Position numbers and translations under genes: made by a program. The notes under the pieces are model-generated. The model was not told the origin of the DNA and made no database searches. It saw only the letters and a list, made by a program, of their open reading frames with translations. A stretch of 64,000 nt of DNA. Origin: Denitrificimonas caeni (GTDB taxonomy: Bacteria > Pseudomonadota > Gammaproteobacteria > Pseudomonadales > Pseudomonadaceae). The DNA lies in contig NZ_CAJHOA010000002.1 of assembly GCF_905120345.1 (NCBI RefSeq), positions 353,773 through 417,772 on the forward strand, read 5' to 3'. Positions 17,720-28,002 of this stretch are shown in pieces (within the stretch, counting starts at the first letter, position 1; each line of letters begins with the position of its first letter).

Positions 17720-18913
17720 ATGACTCAATCTTCAGAAAAGCCCGACCTTAAAGCCGCTACAGCAGCAGAACCAGCTCAACAAAATAACACGTCTAAACCT
17801 GAGCAACCGGCAAACAAGGAGTCGACAGTTAAGCCAACAGCGGCGAAACCATCAGCAAGCACAGCAACGCCGGCCAGTAAGCCGACAACATCCTCATCAG
17901 GCAAAGGTTTAGCCGTACTTGCTTTATTATTTGGCTTAGGTGGTTTGGGCGCTGGGGTCTGGAGTGTGCTACAAATCCAAGCTTCCAATGATCTGAGTGC
18001 ACAGCAACAACAACAGCTTTCGAGCATGCTGTCACAAACCAAAGATCTAGCAGGACGTGAACAACAACTCAGCCAAACCTTGGCACAAATGCCATCGGCC
18101 AGCCAATTACAGCAAGGTCGTGAGCTTTTGGCCAGTGTACAGGCCGAACAACAATTGTTATCGCAACGCCTAGAGACCATTTTAGGCGCCAGCCGTCAAG
18201 ATTGGCGTTTAGCGGAAGCCGAGCATCTGCTGCGCATGGCCAGTTTGCGCTTAACCGCGCTACACGATACCAATAGTGCGCGCTTTCTTTTACAAGCCGC
18301 TGATCAGATTTTAATGGAACAAGATGATCCAGCCGCATTTGCCGCACGCGAACAATTAGCGAACAGCATCGCCGCTCTGAACAGCAGCAGTACTTTAGAC
18401 CGTACCGGCTTATTTGTGCAGCTCGGTGCTTTGCATCAGCAAGCCAGTCAACTGACTCACTTAGCGCCTGAGTTTATTCAAAGCCAAGGTCAGCAAGCTG
18501 ACGTTGCGCAAGGTGACGGCCCAGGACGCTGGGCCCAGTGGTGGGAGCAAATTTCGCGCTATGTACGTATCGACTTTAATGCTAGCGAACAAGTGCAACC
18601 TCTGTTAGCCGGACAAAGTTTGACACAAGTACGTCTTGCCTTAGGTTTAGCCTTAGAGCAAGCACAGTGGGCCGCTCTCAATGGCGCAACCGAGGTATAC
18701 CAACAAGCATTGCAACAAGCCTTGGCTATTTTAGAGGCTCACTTTAGTGTGAAAGACAGCAGCGTTAGCAGCTTACGTACTCAGCTCAGCGAACTGCACG
18801 AGCAAAAAGTCAGCGAAGAGCTGCCAGACTTAAATGCCGCACTGATAACCTTGCAAGCCTATATTAATACCCGTTCAACCCCTCAAGAGCCTGGCACAGA
18901 GGAGTCCAACTGA
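17720..18913 (+). CDS. hemX: HemX-like membrane protein
   Basis: A 397-residue inner-membrane protein. The first 60 residues are Ala/Thr/Lys/Pro-rich and probably cytoplasmic, followed by one transmembrane segment (GLAVLALLFGLGGLGAGVWSV, about 64-84) and a long periplasmic region rich in Gln and helix, probably coiled coil near 90-150. It was once annotated as a second uroporphyrinogen methyltransferase, but no methyltransferase motif is present. Its role beside HemY is not established. I start at the ATG at 17720 behind AAGGA. An earlier ATG overlaps hemD. Confidence 0.85.
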   Translation: MTQSSEKPDLKAATAAEPAQQNNTSKPEQPANKESTVKPTAAKPSASTATPASKPTTSSSGKGLAVLALLFGLGGLGAGVWSVLQIQASNDLSAQQQQQLSSMLSQTKDLAGREQQLSQTLAQMPSASQLQQGRELLASVQAEQQLLSQRLETILGASRQDWRLAEAEHLLRMASLRLTALHDTNSARFLLQAADQILMEQDDPAAFAAREQLANSIAALNSSSTLDRTGLFVQLGALHQQASQLTHLAPEFIQSQGQQADVAQGDGPGRWAQWWEQISRYVRIDFNASEQVQPLLAGQSLTQVRLALGLALEQAQWAALNGATEVYQQALQQALAILEAHFSVKDSSVSSLRTQLSELHEQKVSEELPDLNAALITLQAYINTRSTPQEPGTEESN

Positions 18914-18915
18914 TT

Positions 18916-20166
18916 ATGAAACGGACCTACCTTATTTTGCTGGTTGTGGTGGCCTGCGCTGCTGCACTCGGCATGTTTATCGCTGAACACACAGGCTATG
19001 TGCTGATTTCGTGGAAATCATTTCGCTATGAGTCAAGCCTCTGGATGTTCCTTGCAGTTCTCGCTGGCGTATTTGCCGTGCTGTATGGCTTACGTGCGCT
19101 AATTAAAATGACCTTCGTTTCAACCGGGTTGGTTAACCCCTGGTCACGACGCAACCAAGGCCGCCGCTTACGCCGTGCTGCCGAGCAAGGTATTTTGGAC
19201 CTAGCGCAAGGCCAATGGAAAGATGCTCTACGCCATTTACGCCGCGCTGCTGAAGGTGAAAAAAAACCTTTGGTCTACTTATTGGGTGCTGCCAATGCCG
19301 CAGAGAAATTAGGGTATAGCGAAGAAGCCGACCAGTTATTAGAGCAAGCCTTAATCAAACAACCCTCTGCCGAGGTGGCCATCGCCTTAGCCCATGCTGA
19401 CTTACAACTGCAGCGCGCGGATGACGCCGGTGCACAAGTCACACTACAAGCCATGCACGAGTTACACCCGCAGCATCCAGAAGTTCTTCTGCGTCTACAA
19501 GCCTTACTGCGTCAGCGTCAGGACTGGTCAGCACTGATTGGCTTGCTCCCCGCATTACGCAAATGTAAACGTCTGAATAGCGAACAACTGCAAAGTATTG
19601 AGCATCAAGCATGGTCTGGACGTTTGGCGACTATTTGCACACTTAAGCAGGATACTCAAGCTGCACTTAAATCGTTAGACAGCGCATGGCAAGGACTCTC
19701 GGTTAAGCTGAAAAACGACCCACAACTGGTCGCCTCCTATGCTACTGAGCTGCTGCGTCTTGATGCCCAGCAACAGGCGGAATCATTGCTGCGTCATGCG
19801 TTAAAAAATAGTTTAAATGACGAGTTAATCGAATTGTATGGGCGCACTCAAGGTCAGGATGCAGCACGCCAGTTGCAACTGGCTGAGAGTTGGCTAAAAC
19901 AAGCGCCGAACCATCCTATACTGCTGCGTGCCTTAGGCCGCTTAAGCCTGCGCAATCAGCTCTGGGGTAAAGCTCGTGATTATTTCGAGAGTAGTTTACG
20001 TCTGCACCGCCAAGCACATACCTGTGCAGAACTAGCACGTTTACTCAGCCATTTAGGCGATACGCAACGTAGTAATCAGCTGTTTGCCGAGAGTTTCCAG
20101 CTATTAGAGGATTCTTTACCGACACTACCGCAACCGGCACTACAAAAAGAAACGGCATCGTCGTAA
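18916..20166 (+). CDS. hemY: HemY-family TPR membrane protein
   Basis: A 416-residue inner-membrane protein with two N-terminal hydrophobic segments (about 4-24 and 41-64) and a cytoplasmic tail of tetratricopeptide repeats from about residue 95 on (for example LGYSEEADQLLEQALIKQP and HPILLRALGRLSLRNQLW). It belongs to the HemY_N family, distinct from protoporphyrinogen oxidase of the same name. It probably acts as a scaffold near haem synthesis, though this is not proven. It starts 2 bases after the hemX stop. Confidence 0.88.
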   Translation: MKRTYLILLVVVACAAALGMFIAEHTGYVLISWKSFRYESSLWMFLAVLAGVFAVLYGLRALIKMTFVSTGLVNPWSRRNQGRRLRRAAEQGILDLAQGQWKDALRHLRRAAEGEKKPLVYLLGAANAAEKLGYSEEADQLLEQALIKQPSAEVAIALAHADLQLQRADDAGAQVTLQAMHELHPQHPEVLLRLQALLRQRQDWSALIGLLPALRKCKRLNSEQLQSIEHQAWSGRLATICTLKQDTQAALKSLDSAWQGLSVKLKNDPQLVASYATELLRLDAQQQAESLLRHALKNSLNDELIELYGRTQGQDAARQLQLAESWLKQAPNHPILLRALGRLSLRNQLWGKARDYFESSLRLHRQAHTCAELARLLSHLGDTQRSNQLFAESFQLLEDSLPTLPQPALQKETASS

Positions 20167-20172
20167 TATTTC

Positions 20173-20211
20173 ACAAGGCTCAGCGTGTTTACCACCTTGA
20201 GCCTTGTTTAG
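20173..20211 (+). terminator. Rho-independent terminator of the hem operon
   Basis: ACAAGGCTCA and TGAGCCTTGT form a 10-bp stem (20173-20182 with 20198-20207) followed by TTTAG. It lies 7 bases after the hemY stop. Confidence 0.75.
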
Positions 20212-20274
20212 CTTTCATCTGTCGCACAGCGACTCACCACCACCTATAGCCTGATGCTACACCGAGGAATTTAA

Positions 20275-20793
20275 ATGCAATTACCCTCCACTCGCCAGCT
20301 GTTCTTCTTGGCTTTTTTAGGCTGTACAGGTCTTATGGCTTTCGCTCTGTACCTTGAACATAGTGTCGGCTTAGTTCCCTGCCCGCTATGCCATGTACAG
20401 CGTTTTGCTGTTGTCCTTTTTGGCTTAATTTGCTTGCTAGCAACCTTGCACAATCCCGCTCTATGGGGTCAGCGTATTTATGCTTTTTTCGCCATGCTGG
20501 CTGCCGCTTTTGGTATAGCTACAGCCGCTCGGCAAATTTGGTTACAAGGCTTACCAGAGGATCAACTGCCCGCATGCCTGCCGCCACTGGAATTTATGCT
20601 GGAAGCCTTCCCCATGCAGGAAATTATCAGCAAAATGCTACATGGCACGGCTGACTGTGCCAAAGTGGACTGGACATTATTAGGTTTCAGTATTGCTGAA
20701 CTCAGCATCGTCAGCTTTAGCGCGATGTTGGTGTTTGCGCTGTTTCTTCTATTGCGTAAAGATACCGCGAGTCATACTCATTTTGCGAACTAG
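20275..20793 (+). CDS. dsbB: Disulfide bond formation protein B
   Basis: DsbB re-oxidises DsbA and passes electrons to quinone. The 172-residue protein has four transmembrane segments. The first periplasmic loop carries the CPLC pair at C36/C39 and the second loop carries the other pair at C100 and C127. The quinone-contacting Arg is in the CHVQR stretch. It is a single-gene unit ended by an inverted repeat facing aspA. Pseudomonas genomes usually have two DsbB-type proteins; this one is in the position beside hemY. Confidence 0.92.
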   Translation: MQLPSTRQLFFLAFLGCTGLMAFALYLEHSVGLVPCPLCHVQRFAVVLFGLICLLATLHNPALWGQRIYAFFAMLAAAFGIATAARQIWLQGLPEDQLPACLPPLEFMLEAFPMQEIISKMLHGTADCAKVDWTLLGFSIAELSIVSFSAMLVFALFLLLRKDTASHTHFAN

Positions 20794-20801
20794 CTAGAGA
20801 A

Positions 20802-20840
20802 TTTCCTAGGGCTGAGCCATTGACTCAAGCCCTAGGAAAA
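20802..20840. terminator. Inverted repeat between convergent dsbB and aspA
   Basis: TTTCCTAGGGCT and AGCCCTAGGAAA form a 12-bp stem, extended by a GAG/CTC step. It sits between two convergent stops, so it probably terminates both transcripts. The U-runs are short. Confidence 0.65.
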
Positions 20841-20850
20841 TAGTCAGCTG

Positions 20851-22272
20851 CTACTCTTTTAAAGGCACTAAACGCGGTGCAATCATATTTTCCGGACGTA
20901 AAATATCGGCGAGTAGGACATCGTCTAAGAGCTGTTCTTCACGCACCAGCTCCAGTACACCACGGCCACTTTCTAAAGCCAGTTTGGCAATCCGCGTAGC
21001 ATTGTCATAACCAATATACGGGTTAAGTGCCGTAATCAGACCAATAGAATGCTCCATCAGCGTACGGCAACGTTCTTCATTGGCAGTGATACCCACCACA
21101 CAATGTTCACGCAGCATATCCATCGCGCGTCGCAGCAAACGAATGGAGTCAAACATCTTCCAAGCAATTAACGGCTCCATCACGTTAAGTTGTAACTGCC
21201 CTGCTTCTGCAGCCAAGGTCAATGAGAGATCGTTACCTATTACCTCATAAGCCACCTGACTCACCGCCTCAGGGATCACAGGGTTGACCTTGCCCGGCAT
21301 AATCGAGCTACCCGGTTGGCGGGCGGGCAGGTTGATCTCATTAATCCCGGTACGTGGACCACTGGACAATAAGCGCAAGTCATTACAAATCTTCGACAGT
21401 TTCACTGCGGTACGCTTGAGCATGCCAGAAAACAGCACAAAAGAGCCCATATCAGAGGTGGCATCAATCAAGTTTGGAGCGGCTTTAATGGGATAGCTAC
21501 AAATTGCCGCTAAACGTTCAACGGCAATTCCTTGATAACGCGGATCAGCATTAATACCGGTACCAATGGCCGTGCCGCCGAGGTTAACGGAGGTAAATAA
21601 GTCATTAGCTAAGCTTTTTAAGCGATTTAAATCCGCAGTTAAGTTGGCTGAAAACGCTTTAAATTCTTGACCTAAAGTCATCGGCACAGCATCTTGTAAT
21701 TGCGTGCGGCCCATTTTCAGAACATGCGCAAACTCATCACTCTTGTGCGAAAATGCGTCAATTAAGCGCTCCAAACTGACCAACAAGTCATTGTGACCTA
21801 ACAATAAACCCACACGTATAGCGGTTGGATACGCATCGTTAGTCGATTGCGCCATATTCACATCATTATTAGGGTGTAAAAAACTGTACTCACCTTTTTC
21901 CTTGCCCATCGTCTCTAAAGCAAGGTTAGCAATAACTTCATTGGCATTCATATTGGTTGAAGTGCCAGCACCGCCTTGAATCATATCAACAATAAATTGA
22001 TCATGATGCTTACCCTCAATCAGCTGGGTACAGGCTGCAGAAATAGCCGTATGCTTTTTATCATTTAAGTAACCCAACTGATGGTTGGCATCGGCGGCGG
22101 CCTGTTTAACCATTGCCAAAGCACTGACAAAATTAGGGTAATGCGATAAGGGAACACCCGAGAGGTGAAAGTTATGCATGGCTCGAAGCGTCTGAATGCC
22201 GTAATAGGCATCTTTAGGAACGGGCAAAGAGCCTAATAAGTCATGTTCAGAACGAAACGCTGTTGCCGTCAT
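20851..22272 (-). CDS. aspA: Aspartate ammonia-lyase
   Basis: AspA deaminates L-aspartate to fumarate and ammonia. The 473-residue protein has the fumarase-superfamily signature GSSIMPGKVNPVIPE with the catalytic Ser, GGAGTSTNMNANEVIAN, HPNNDVNMAQSTNDAYPTAIR and the C-terminal domain. The GKVNP wording and the start ATAFRSEHDLLGSLPVPKDAYYGIQT point to aspartase and not class II fumarase. It is transcribed alone from the region that carries two DnaA-box repeats. Confidence 0.92.
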   Translation of the reverse strand: MTATAFRSEHDLLGSLPVPKDAYYGIQTLRAMHNFHLSGVPLSHYPNFVSALAMVKQAAADANHQLGYLNDKKHTAISAACTQLIEGKHHDQFIVDMIQGGAGTSTNMNANEVIANLALETMGKEKGEYSFLHPNNDVNMAQSTNDAYPTAIRVGLLLGHNDLLVSLERLIDAFSHKSDEFAHVLKMGRTQLQDAVPMTLGQEFKAFSANLTADLNRLKSLANDLFTSVNLGGTAIGTGINADPRYQGIAVERLAAICSYPIKAAPNLIDATSDMGSFVLFSGMLKRTAVKLSKICNDLRLLSSGPRTGINEINLPARQPGSSIMPGKVNPVIPEAVSQVAYEVIGNDLSLTLAAEAGQLQLNVMEPLIAWKMFDSIRLLRRAMDMLREHCVVGITANEERCRTLMEHSIGLITALNPYIGYDNATRIAKLALESGRGVLELVREEQLLDDVLLADILRPENMIAPRLVPLKE

Positions 22273-22392
22273 AGGTCATACACTCCAGTAACCGAAATTC
22301 TTAAATAATAGTTGATGCAAATCTTAGACTTTCCAAGCACCTAAAGCTAACCCTGTGTACTCGACAGCTGCGGCATAACGACCCACTCCAAC

Positions 22393-22547
22393 CTGTGGAT
22401 AACTCTGTGGGCAATCTGTGCAAAGCTAAGCCGCTACCTAAAAGCCAGAATTAAAAACCAGTAACCTATTGATTCACAACGATAATAAAATAAAATCAAG
22501 AAAAATAATTGCTATAGTACACAAAGCCGTCTGTGGATAACTCTGTG
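22393..22547. repeat. Two direct repeats with DnaA boxes around an AT-rich tract
   Basis: The 17-mer CTGTGGATAACTCTGTG occurs at 22393-22409 and again at 22531-22547. Each copy contains TGTGGATAA, the reverse complement of the consensus DnaA box TTATCCACA. Between them lies an AT-rich stretch at about 22470-22520. This fills most of the 299-base gap between the aspA start and the Lon-like protease stop, so it probably also overlaps the aspA promoter. It looks like a DnaA-binding region, not a full origin, as only two exact boxes are seen. Confidence 0.6.
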
Positions 22548-22571
22548 TACGCTTATCCTAGGCCGACTCTA

Positions 22572-24968
22572 TTAGCTCGGTGTTTTAGCTTCATCATCCA
22601 CTAAATCCAGCTCAGCGATGCTGCGTAAGCGCTCAACAACCTGAGCATTGATCGATCCGTCAGGGAAAACATTATCCGTATCAGCACAGCCTGCCTCGAC
22701 ACCGCTGAGCAAACACAAGGCTTGATCAACATGAGAGACAGTATAAATATGAAACTGCCCTGCGCTGACAGCAGCAATCACAGCCTTATTTAATAGCAAA
22801 TTGATAATATTAGAGCGTGGAATAATCACGCCCTGCTCTCCGGTTAAACCTCTTTCCTGGCATAAGCGGAAGAACCCTTCGATTTTCTCGTTAACTCCTC
22901 CGACCGCTTGTACTTCACCAAACTGATTGATCGAGCCAGTAATAGCAAACGACTGTTTTAGTGGCGTGCGCGATAAAGCAGAAATAAGCGCGCACACCTC
23001 ACCCAGGGAAGCACTGTCGCCATCGACATAACCATAGGATTGCTCCAAAGCAATACTGGCAGAAATGGCTAAGGGAAACTCTTGTGCATAACGACTGCCT
23101 AGATAACCGGTGAGAATCATCACTCCTTTCGAGTGAATCGACTGACCTAAACTGACTTCACGCTCAATGTCGACAATACCGCTACTGCCTGGATACACTG
23201 AGGCAGAAATTCTAGCGGGCACACCAAAGACTGAATCACCCACAGCCAGTACGGTAAGGCCATTACACTTACCCACAGCGGCGCCCTGGGTATCAATCAA
23301 AATAACCCCAGATAACATATCATCCATAATTCGCGTTGAGACACGACCAGTACGGGTTATCCTAGCAGCAATGGCATCTTCAATATGCTCTGCATCTGTG
23401 AGCTCTGCGCCAGCGTTGTGCCTTATAAAGTCAGCTTCACTGACCACTTGGAACAAATCCGCAAGACCTGCCGAGATGCGCTCTTGGTGCTCAGCTAAAC
23501 GCGCACTGTAACGGGCTAACTGCTCTACTGCTGCCGAGGTCAATGGCGCCATGCCTTCTTCAGTGGTACGGGCACATAACAATTGTGCAAACTGGGTCAA
23601 GGTCTCGTCAGTCAAAGGAATATCTTCATCGAAATCCACCAACAAACGAAACATTTCCTGAAAATCAGGATCCAGTTCCTGCAATGCGTAATATAAATCA
23701 CGTGAGCCAATCACTACCACTTTGACCTGCAAAGGGATCACTTGTGGAATTAAAGTAGCCGCTGCGACACGACCTAACTCAACCAATGGCGATTCCATCT
23801 TTAATTGTCGCGAGTGCAATGCACGCTTGAGCGCTTCCCAAACAAAGGGTTCAGAGAGCAGTTTTTCCGCTTCTAAAATTAGATAACCACCATTGGCATC
23901 ATGCAAAGCACCCGAACGCAATTGTCGGTAACTGGTATAGAGCACGCCTTGGTCAGTACTGTATTCAATGCGGCCAAATAAATTATCGTAGGTGGGGTGT
24001 GATTCAAACACCACCGGCGCGCCCTCACCAGGCGTATGCCCCACGATTAAATTAGGACTGTACTGCTCCTCTAATAATTTGCGCGCAATGGCATCGCTGT
24101 GCTCCTCATCAACCAACTGCTCAACCACAGTTTTTAATAAGTTGGTTTGCATCGCTTGTAGGTAGTCGACCACGCAAGGATGTTCGGCATATTTGAGTGT
24201 CAGTGGCGCAAGTAGAGGCTCCAATGCTAGCGCAATGGTTTCTTCATTGAGCTGTCGTAGCTGATTACCCGATTCCCGCTTCCACAGTGGCAAGCTAGAT
24301 AGCTCTTTATTGAGTTGCTCTTCAAGCACAGCGATATCGGCATGAAACTTCTCACGCTCGATTTCTGGGCGCTGAGCAAACTCAGCTTCATCTAAAGCTT
24401 TACCTTCAAACATCGGCGTAAAAGCAATATTGATACTATCGCGATAGAGAGCGATATTTTTCTCTAGCGCCAGCTTCTCAACGACATCCAAGGCTTTGTC
24501 ATAACGGCGGTTAAAACTCCGATCAATGGCGCTTTTTTTCTGCTGCCAAGCCGGTGTTTCAAATACCGCAGGAAAGGTCGCTAACAGATTATCCAGCAAC
24601 ACACTGATATCAGCACAAAAGCGACTGCCTTCGCCGGGAGGTAGCTGTAGTGCATGCGGCTCGCGCATTTCACTAAAGTGATTAACATACAACCAGTCCG
24701 AAGGTGTCGGGCGTTGTTTCGCTTGTTCGGTAAGATAGCGCCGTACATAAGAGAAACGGCCTGTCCCTGACTCGCCCATGACAAACACGTTGTAGCCTGG
24801 ACGCTGCATGGAAATACCAAACTGCAACGCTTGTACAGCTCGAGCCTGCCCGAGCACACCTGTTAAGGGTTCAAGTTCCGCCGTACTGGTAAAGTTGAAC
24901 TGCCCATTAAAGATGCGAGTGAGTTGTTCTGGTAATAAACGCTGTGCATTGACAGTTGAATCAGGCAT
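22572..24968 (-). CDS. Lon-like ATP-dependent protease (LonB/AsrA type)
   Basis: A 798-residue AAA+ protease. The N-terminal part has an unusual Walker A-like GESGTGRFSYVRR at about 65-77, a long helical insert (about 130-250), and AAA motifs including GGYLILEAEKLL. The C-terminal Lon protease domain (about 560-760) carries the catalytic dyad: Ser in DGDSASLGE and Lys in GVNEKIEGFF. It resembles P. aeruginosa PA0779 (AsrA), which is linked to the heat-shock-like response to aminoglycosides. That link is from family knowledge. The start at 24968 is preceded by AAGGAA. No operon partner is seen. Confidence 0.85.
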   Translation of the reverse strand: MPDSTVNAQRLLPEQLTRIFNGQFNFTSTAELEPLTGVLGQARAVQALQFGISMQRPGYNVFVMGESGTGRFSYVRRYLTEQAKQRPTPSDWLYVNHFSEMREPHALQLPPGEGSRFCADISVLLDNLLATFPAVFETPAWQQKKSAIDRSFNRRYDKALDVVEKLALEKNIALYRDSINIAFTPMFEGKALDEAEFAQRPEIEREKFHADIAVLEEQLNKELSSLPLWKRESGNQLRQLNEETIALALEPLLAPLTLKYAEHPCVVDYLQAMQTNLLKTVVEQLVDEEHSDAIARKLLEEQYSPNLIVGHTPGEGAPVVFESHPTYDNLFGRIEYSTDQGVLYTSYRQLRSGALHDANGGYLILEAEKLLSEPFVWEALKRALHSRQLKMESPLVELGRVAAATLIPQVIPLQVKVVVIGSRDLYYALQELDPDFQEMFRLLVDFDEDIPLTDETLTQFAQLLCARTTEEGMAPLTSAAVEQLARYSARLAEHQERISAGLADLFQVVSEADFIRHNAGAELTDAEHIEDAIAARITRTGRVSTRIMDDMLSGVILIDTQGAAVGKCNGLTVLAVGDSVFGVPARISASVYPGSSGIVDIEREVSLGQSIHSKGVMILTGYLGSRYAQEFPLAISASIALEQSYGYVDGDSASLGEVCALISALSRTPLKQSFAITGSINQFGEVQAVGGVNEKIEGFFRLCQERGLTGEQGVIIPRSNIINLLLNKAVIAAVSAGQFHIYTVSHVDQALCLLSGVEAGCADTDNVFPDGSINAQVVERLRSIAELDLVDDEAKTPS

Positions 24969-25273
24969 TAGAATTCCTTGCAGCTAGCGGCCACGCCGCG
25001 AAGTGAACGGCGCATTCTGGCCTTGCTTGGTGGCTCTGTGCAAGGCAGAAGTACAAAGAAGGCCGTTTAACGGCTGATTATGCACTAAAAGCTAATCGGT
25101 GAAGATGCTGCAACCGCTGTGATGGGGGTGTTCCGCTAGTGTTATTTTCCGCTATTGACACCCTCACAATCAAAGTACGAGGTCTTACGCGAAATTGATA
25201 ACCTTAGCGAAACACGGGTTGATTATCGATACTGTTCTTGCACGCTGGTTAAGAGCCCACGCTCAGTGATAAC
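24969..25273. other. 305-base gap with a short nested repeat
   Basis: This gap separates the starts of the Lon-like protease and the end of the DksA-type gene. It holds a palindrome GCCGTTTAACGGC near 25062 and, at 25126-25163, GGGTGT...ACACCC arms enclosing two copies of TTCCGCTA. I see no gene in it. The promoter of the Lon-like gene should lie at its left end. Confidence 0.5.
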
Positions 25274-25588
25274 TCAGTCGGCGCAATTAATACAAAAGCT
25301 GGCTGCGGGCAAGGCTTCAAGGCGTGCCGCGCTAATCGGCTCACCACACTTCTCGCACTCACCATAAGTGCCCTCATCTAAACGCACTAATGCTTGCTGC
25401 ACCTCTTTGTTACTGGCACGTGCATCAGCTAACAAACCTTGCAAAACCATATCATTTTGACGCTCCGTAGCTTGCTCAGAAAAACTTTGTGCATGCTCAC
25501 GTGACAAATCACGCTCAATGGCGTCTGCTCGATTACTGTACTCACTGGCCAGCGCTTCCAAGCGCGCACGTAGCTTAATGTCAGTCAT
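25274..25588 (-). CDS. Short TraR/DksA-type zinc protein
   Basis: A 104-residue protein of the DksA/TraR family. The N-terminal two thirds are helical, and the C-terminal zinc finger has CEKC...CINC spacing (GTYGECEKCGEPISAARLEALP then SFCINC). It is shorter than true DksA (about 150 residues) and lacks the full coiled-coil with the paired Asp tip, so it is more like the small accessory DksA-like proteins that bind RNA polymerase. Its target genes cannot be read from the sequence. It is a single-gene unit. Confidence 0.85.
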   Translation of the reverse strand: MTDIKLRARLEALASEYSNRADAIERDLSREHAQSFSEQATERQNDMVLQGLLADARASNKEVQQALVRLDEGTYGECEKCGEPISAARLEALPAASFCINCAD

Positions 25589-25712
25589 AACAACCTCTTC
25601 TAAAAAATAGATAAATCAATATTGAGACTACAATTAAAATCCAATCTATAGAACGCACTGCCATGCAAAGCGCTAATCTGTGTCAACCAGACTATCAAGA
25701 TACAACAAGGGC

Positions 25713-25750
25713 AAAAAAAATGCCTCGTGATTACTCAACGAGGCATTTTT
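25713..25750 (-). terminator. Rho-independent terminator of gdhA
   Basis: On the minus strand AAAAATGCCTCG, a TTGAGTAATCA loop and CGAGGCATTTTTTTT form a strong stem with a U-run. It lies 26 bases beyond the gdhA stop. Confidence 0.9.
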
Positions 25751-25775
25751 ACTAGTACAGCGTAAGGATCAAAGG

Positions 25776-27125
<1,350 letters not shown>

Positions 27126-27314
27126 TCAGCAAACCGTACATGTACGGTCATGGTTCAAAACCACCTGACTTTATCAGTGCGAGGGCATCTTGCGATAGAA
27201 AAACATACACTTTTTTAATAAAAATATACCTTATACCCTGCTATCCGCCTTAATAGCTCCATTGCAACACTCATTTTACTGCTGACTTGCTTATGTATAG
27301 CACATAGATGTAAA

Positions 27315-27327
27315 GTTATATTATAAC
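27315..27327. promoter_or_regulatory. Zur operator
   Basis: GTTATATTATAAC is a perfect palindrome with the sequence of the gammaproteobacterial Zur box (extended by one A/T pair on each side). It lies 30 bases before the start of the ZrgA-like gene, where it would block the promoter when zinc is plentiful. Confidence 0.82.
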
Positions 27328-27357
27328 TAAATCATGATGTATTAATGGAGTTTTAGC

Positions 27358-27936
27358 ATGCGTTTCTCTTATTTATTAGCCCCTATCCTGTTTGCCCTGA
27401 GCCCTCTCAGCATCGCTGCGTCCGAACACGAACACGAACAAAGTTTAGACGCTCACGTACATGGCGTTGCCACACTAAATGTAGGCTTAGACGACCAGCA
27501 GCTCGAACTGCAATTTGAAAGTCCGACGATGAATATCTTTGGTTTTGAATACAAGCCCAGCTCAGAAAACGATAAACAAGCATTGATTGAGGCAGAGCTT
27601 ACCTTGAAAAATGAGCAAGCATTATTCAAACTCTCCAGTGCAGCGCAGTGTGTGCTGAGCGCAGTAACGATTGAAAACGATCTAGTCGAACCCACTCAAG
27701 ACGCGCATGAGCATGAGCATGACGAACATGCCGATGCTCAAGATGAACAGAACCACAGTGATATTCAGGTAGGTTACCTATTTAACTGCGCAACACCGGA
27801 TAAATTACACAGCATCGATTTAGCCGGTTTTTTTAAAGCATTTCCACACACAGAAAAAATCAACGTACAGCTGATGACCTCCACCGCACAGCTCGGCGTT
27901 GAACTCTCACAGAGCAATACTGTACTAAACTGGTAA
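27358..27936 (+). CDS. ZrgA-family (DUF2796) periplasmic zinc-binding protein
   Basis: A 192-residue exported protein: signal peptide MRFSYLLAPILFALSPLSIAA, then a DUF2796/ZrgA domain with DAHVHGVATLNVGLD near the mature N-terminus. It has two His/Glu/Asp-rich stretches (SEHEHEQ and, at about 119-139, AHEHEHDEHADAQDEQNH) fit to bind zinc. In Vibrio ZrgA, and in P. aeruginosa PA4063, members of this family belong to Zur-controlled zinc uptake operons. The gene is first in a four-gene operon behind the Zur box, which gives the same job here. Confidence 0.87.
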   Translation: MRFSYLLAPILFALSPLSIAASEHEHEQSLDAHVHGVATLNVGLDDQQLELQFESPTMNIFGFEYKPSSENDKQALIEAELTLKNEQALFKLSSAAQCVLSAVTIENDLVEPTQDAHEHEHDEHADAQDEQNHSDIQVGYLFNCATPDKLHSIDLAGFFKAFPHTEKINVQLMTSTAQLGVELSQSNTVLNW

Positions 27937-28002
27937 GCTCACTCTGTGCCTGCGCCAGCCGTGCTGCGCAGGCTCTACGTTCCTCCGCTGCTGAGATTGA
28001 TC

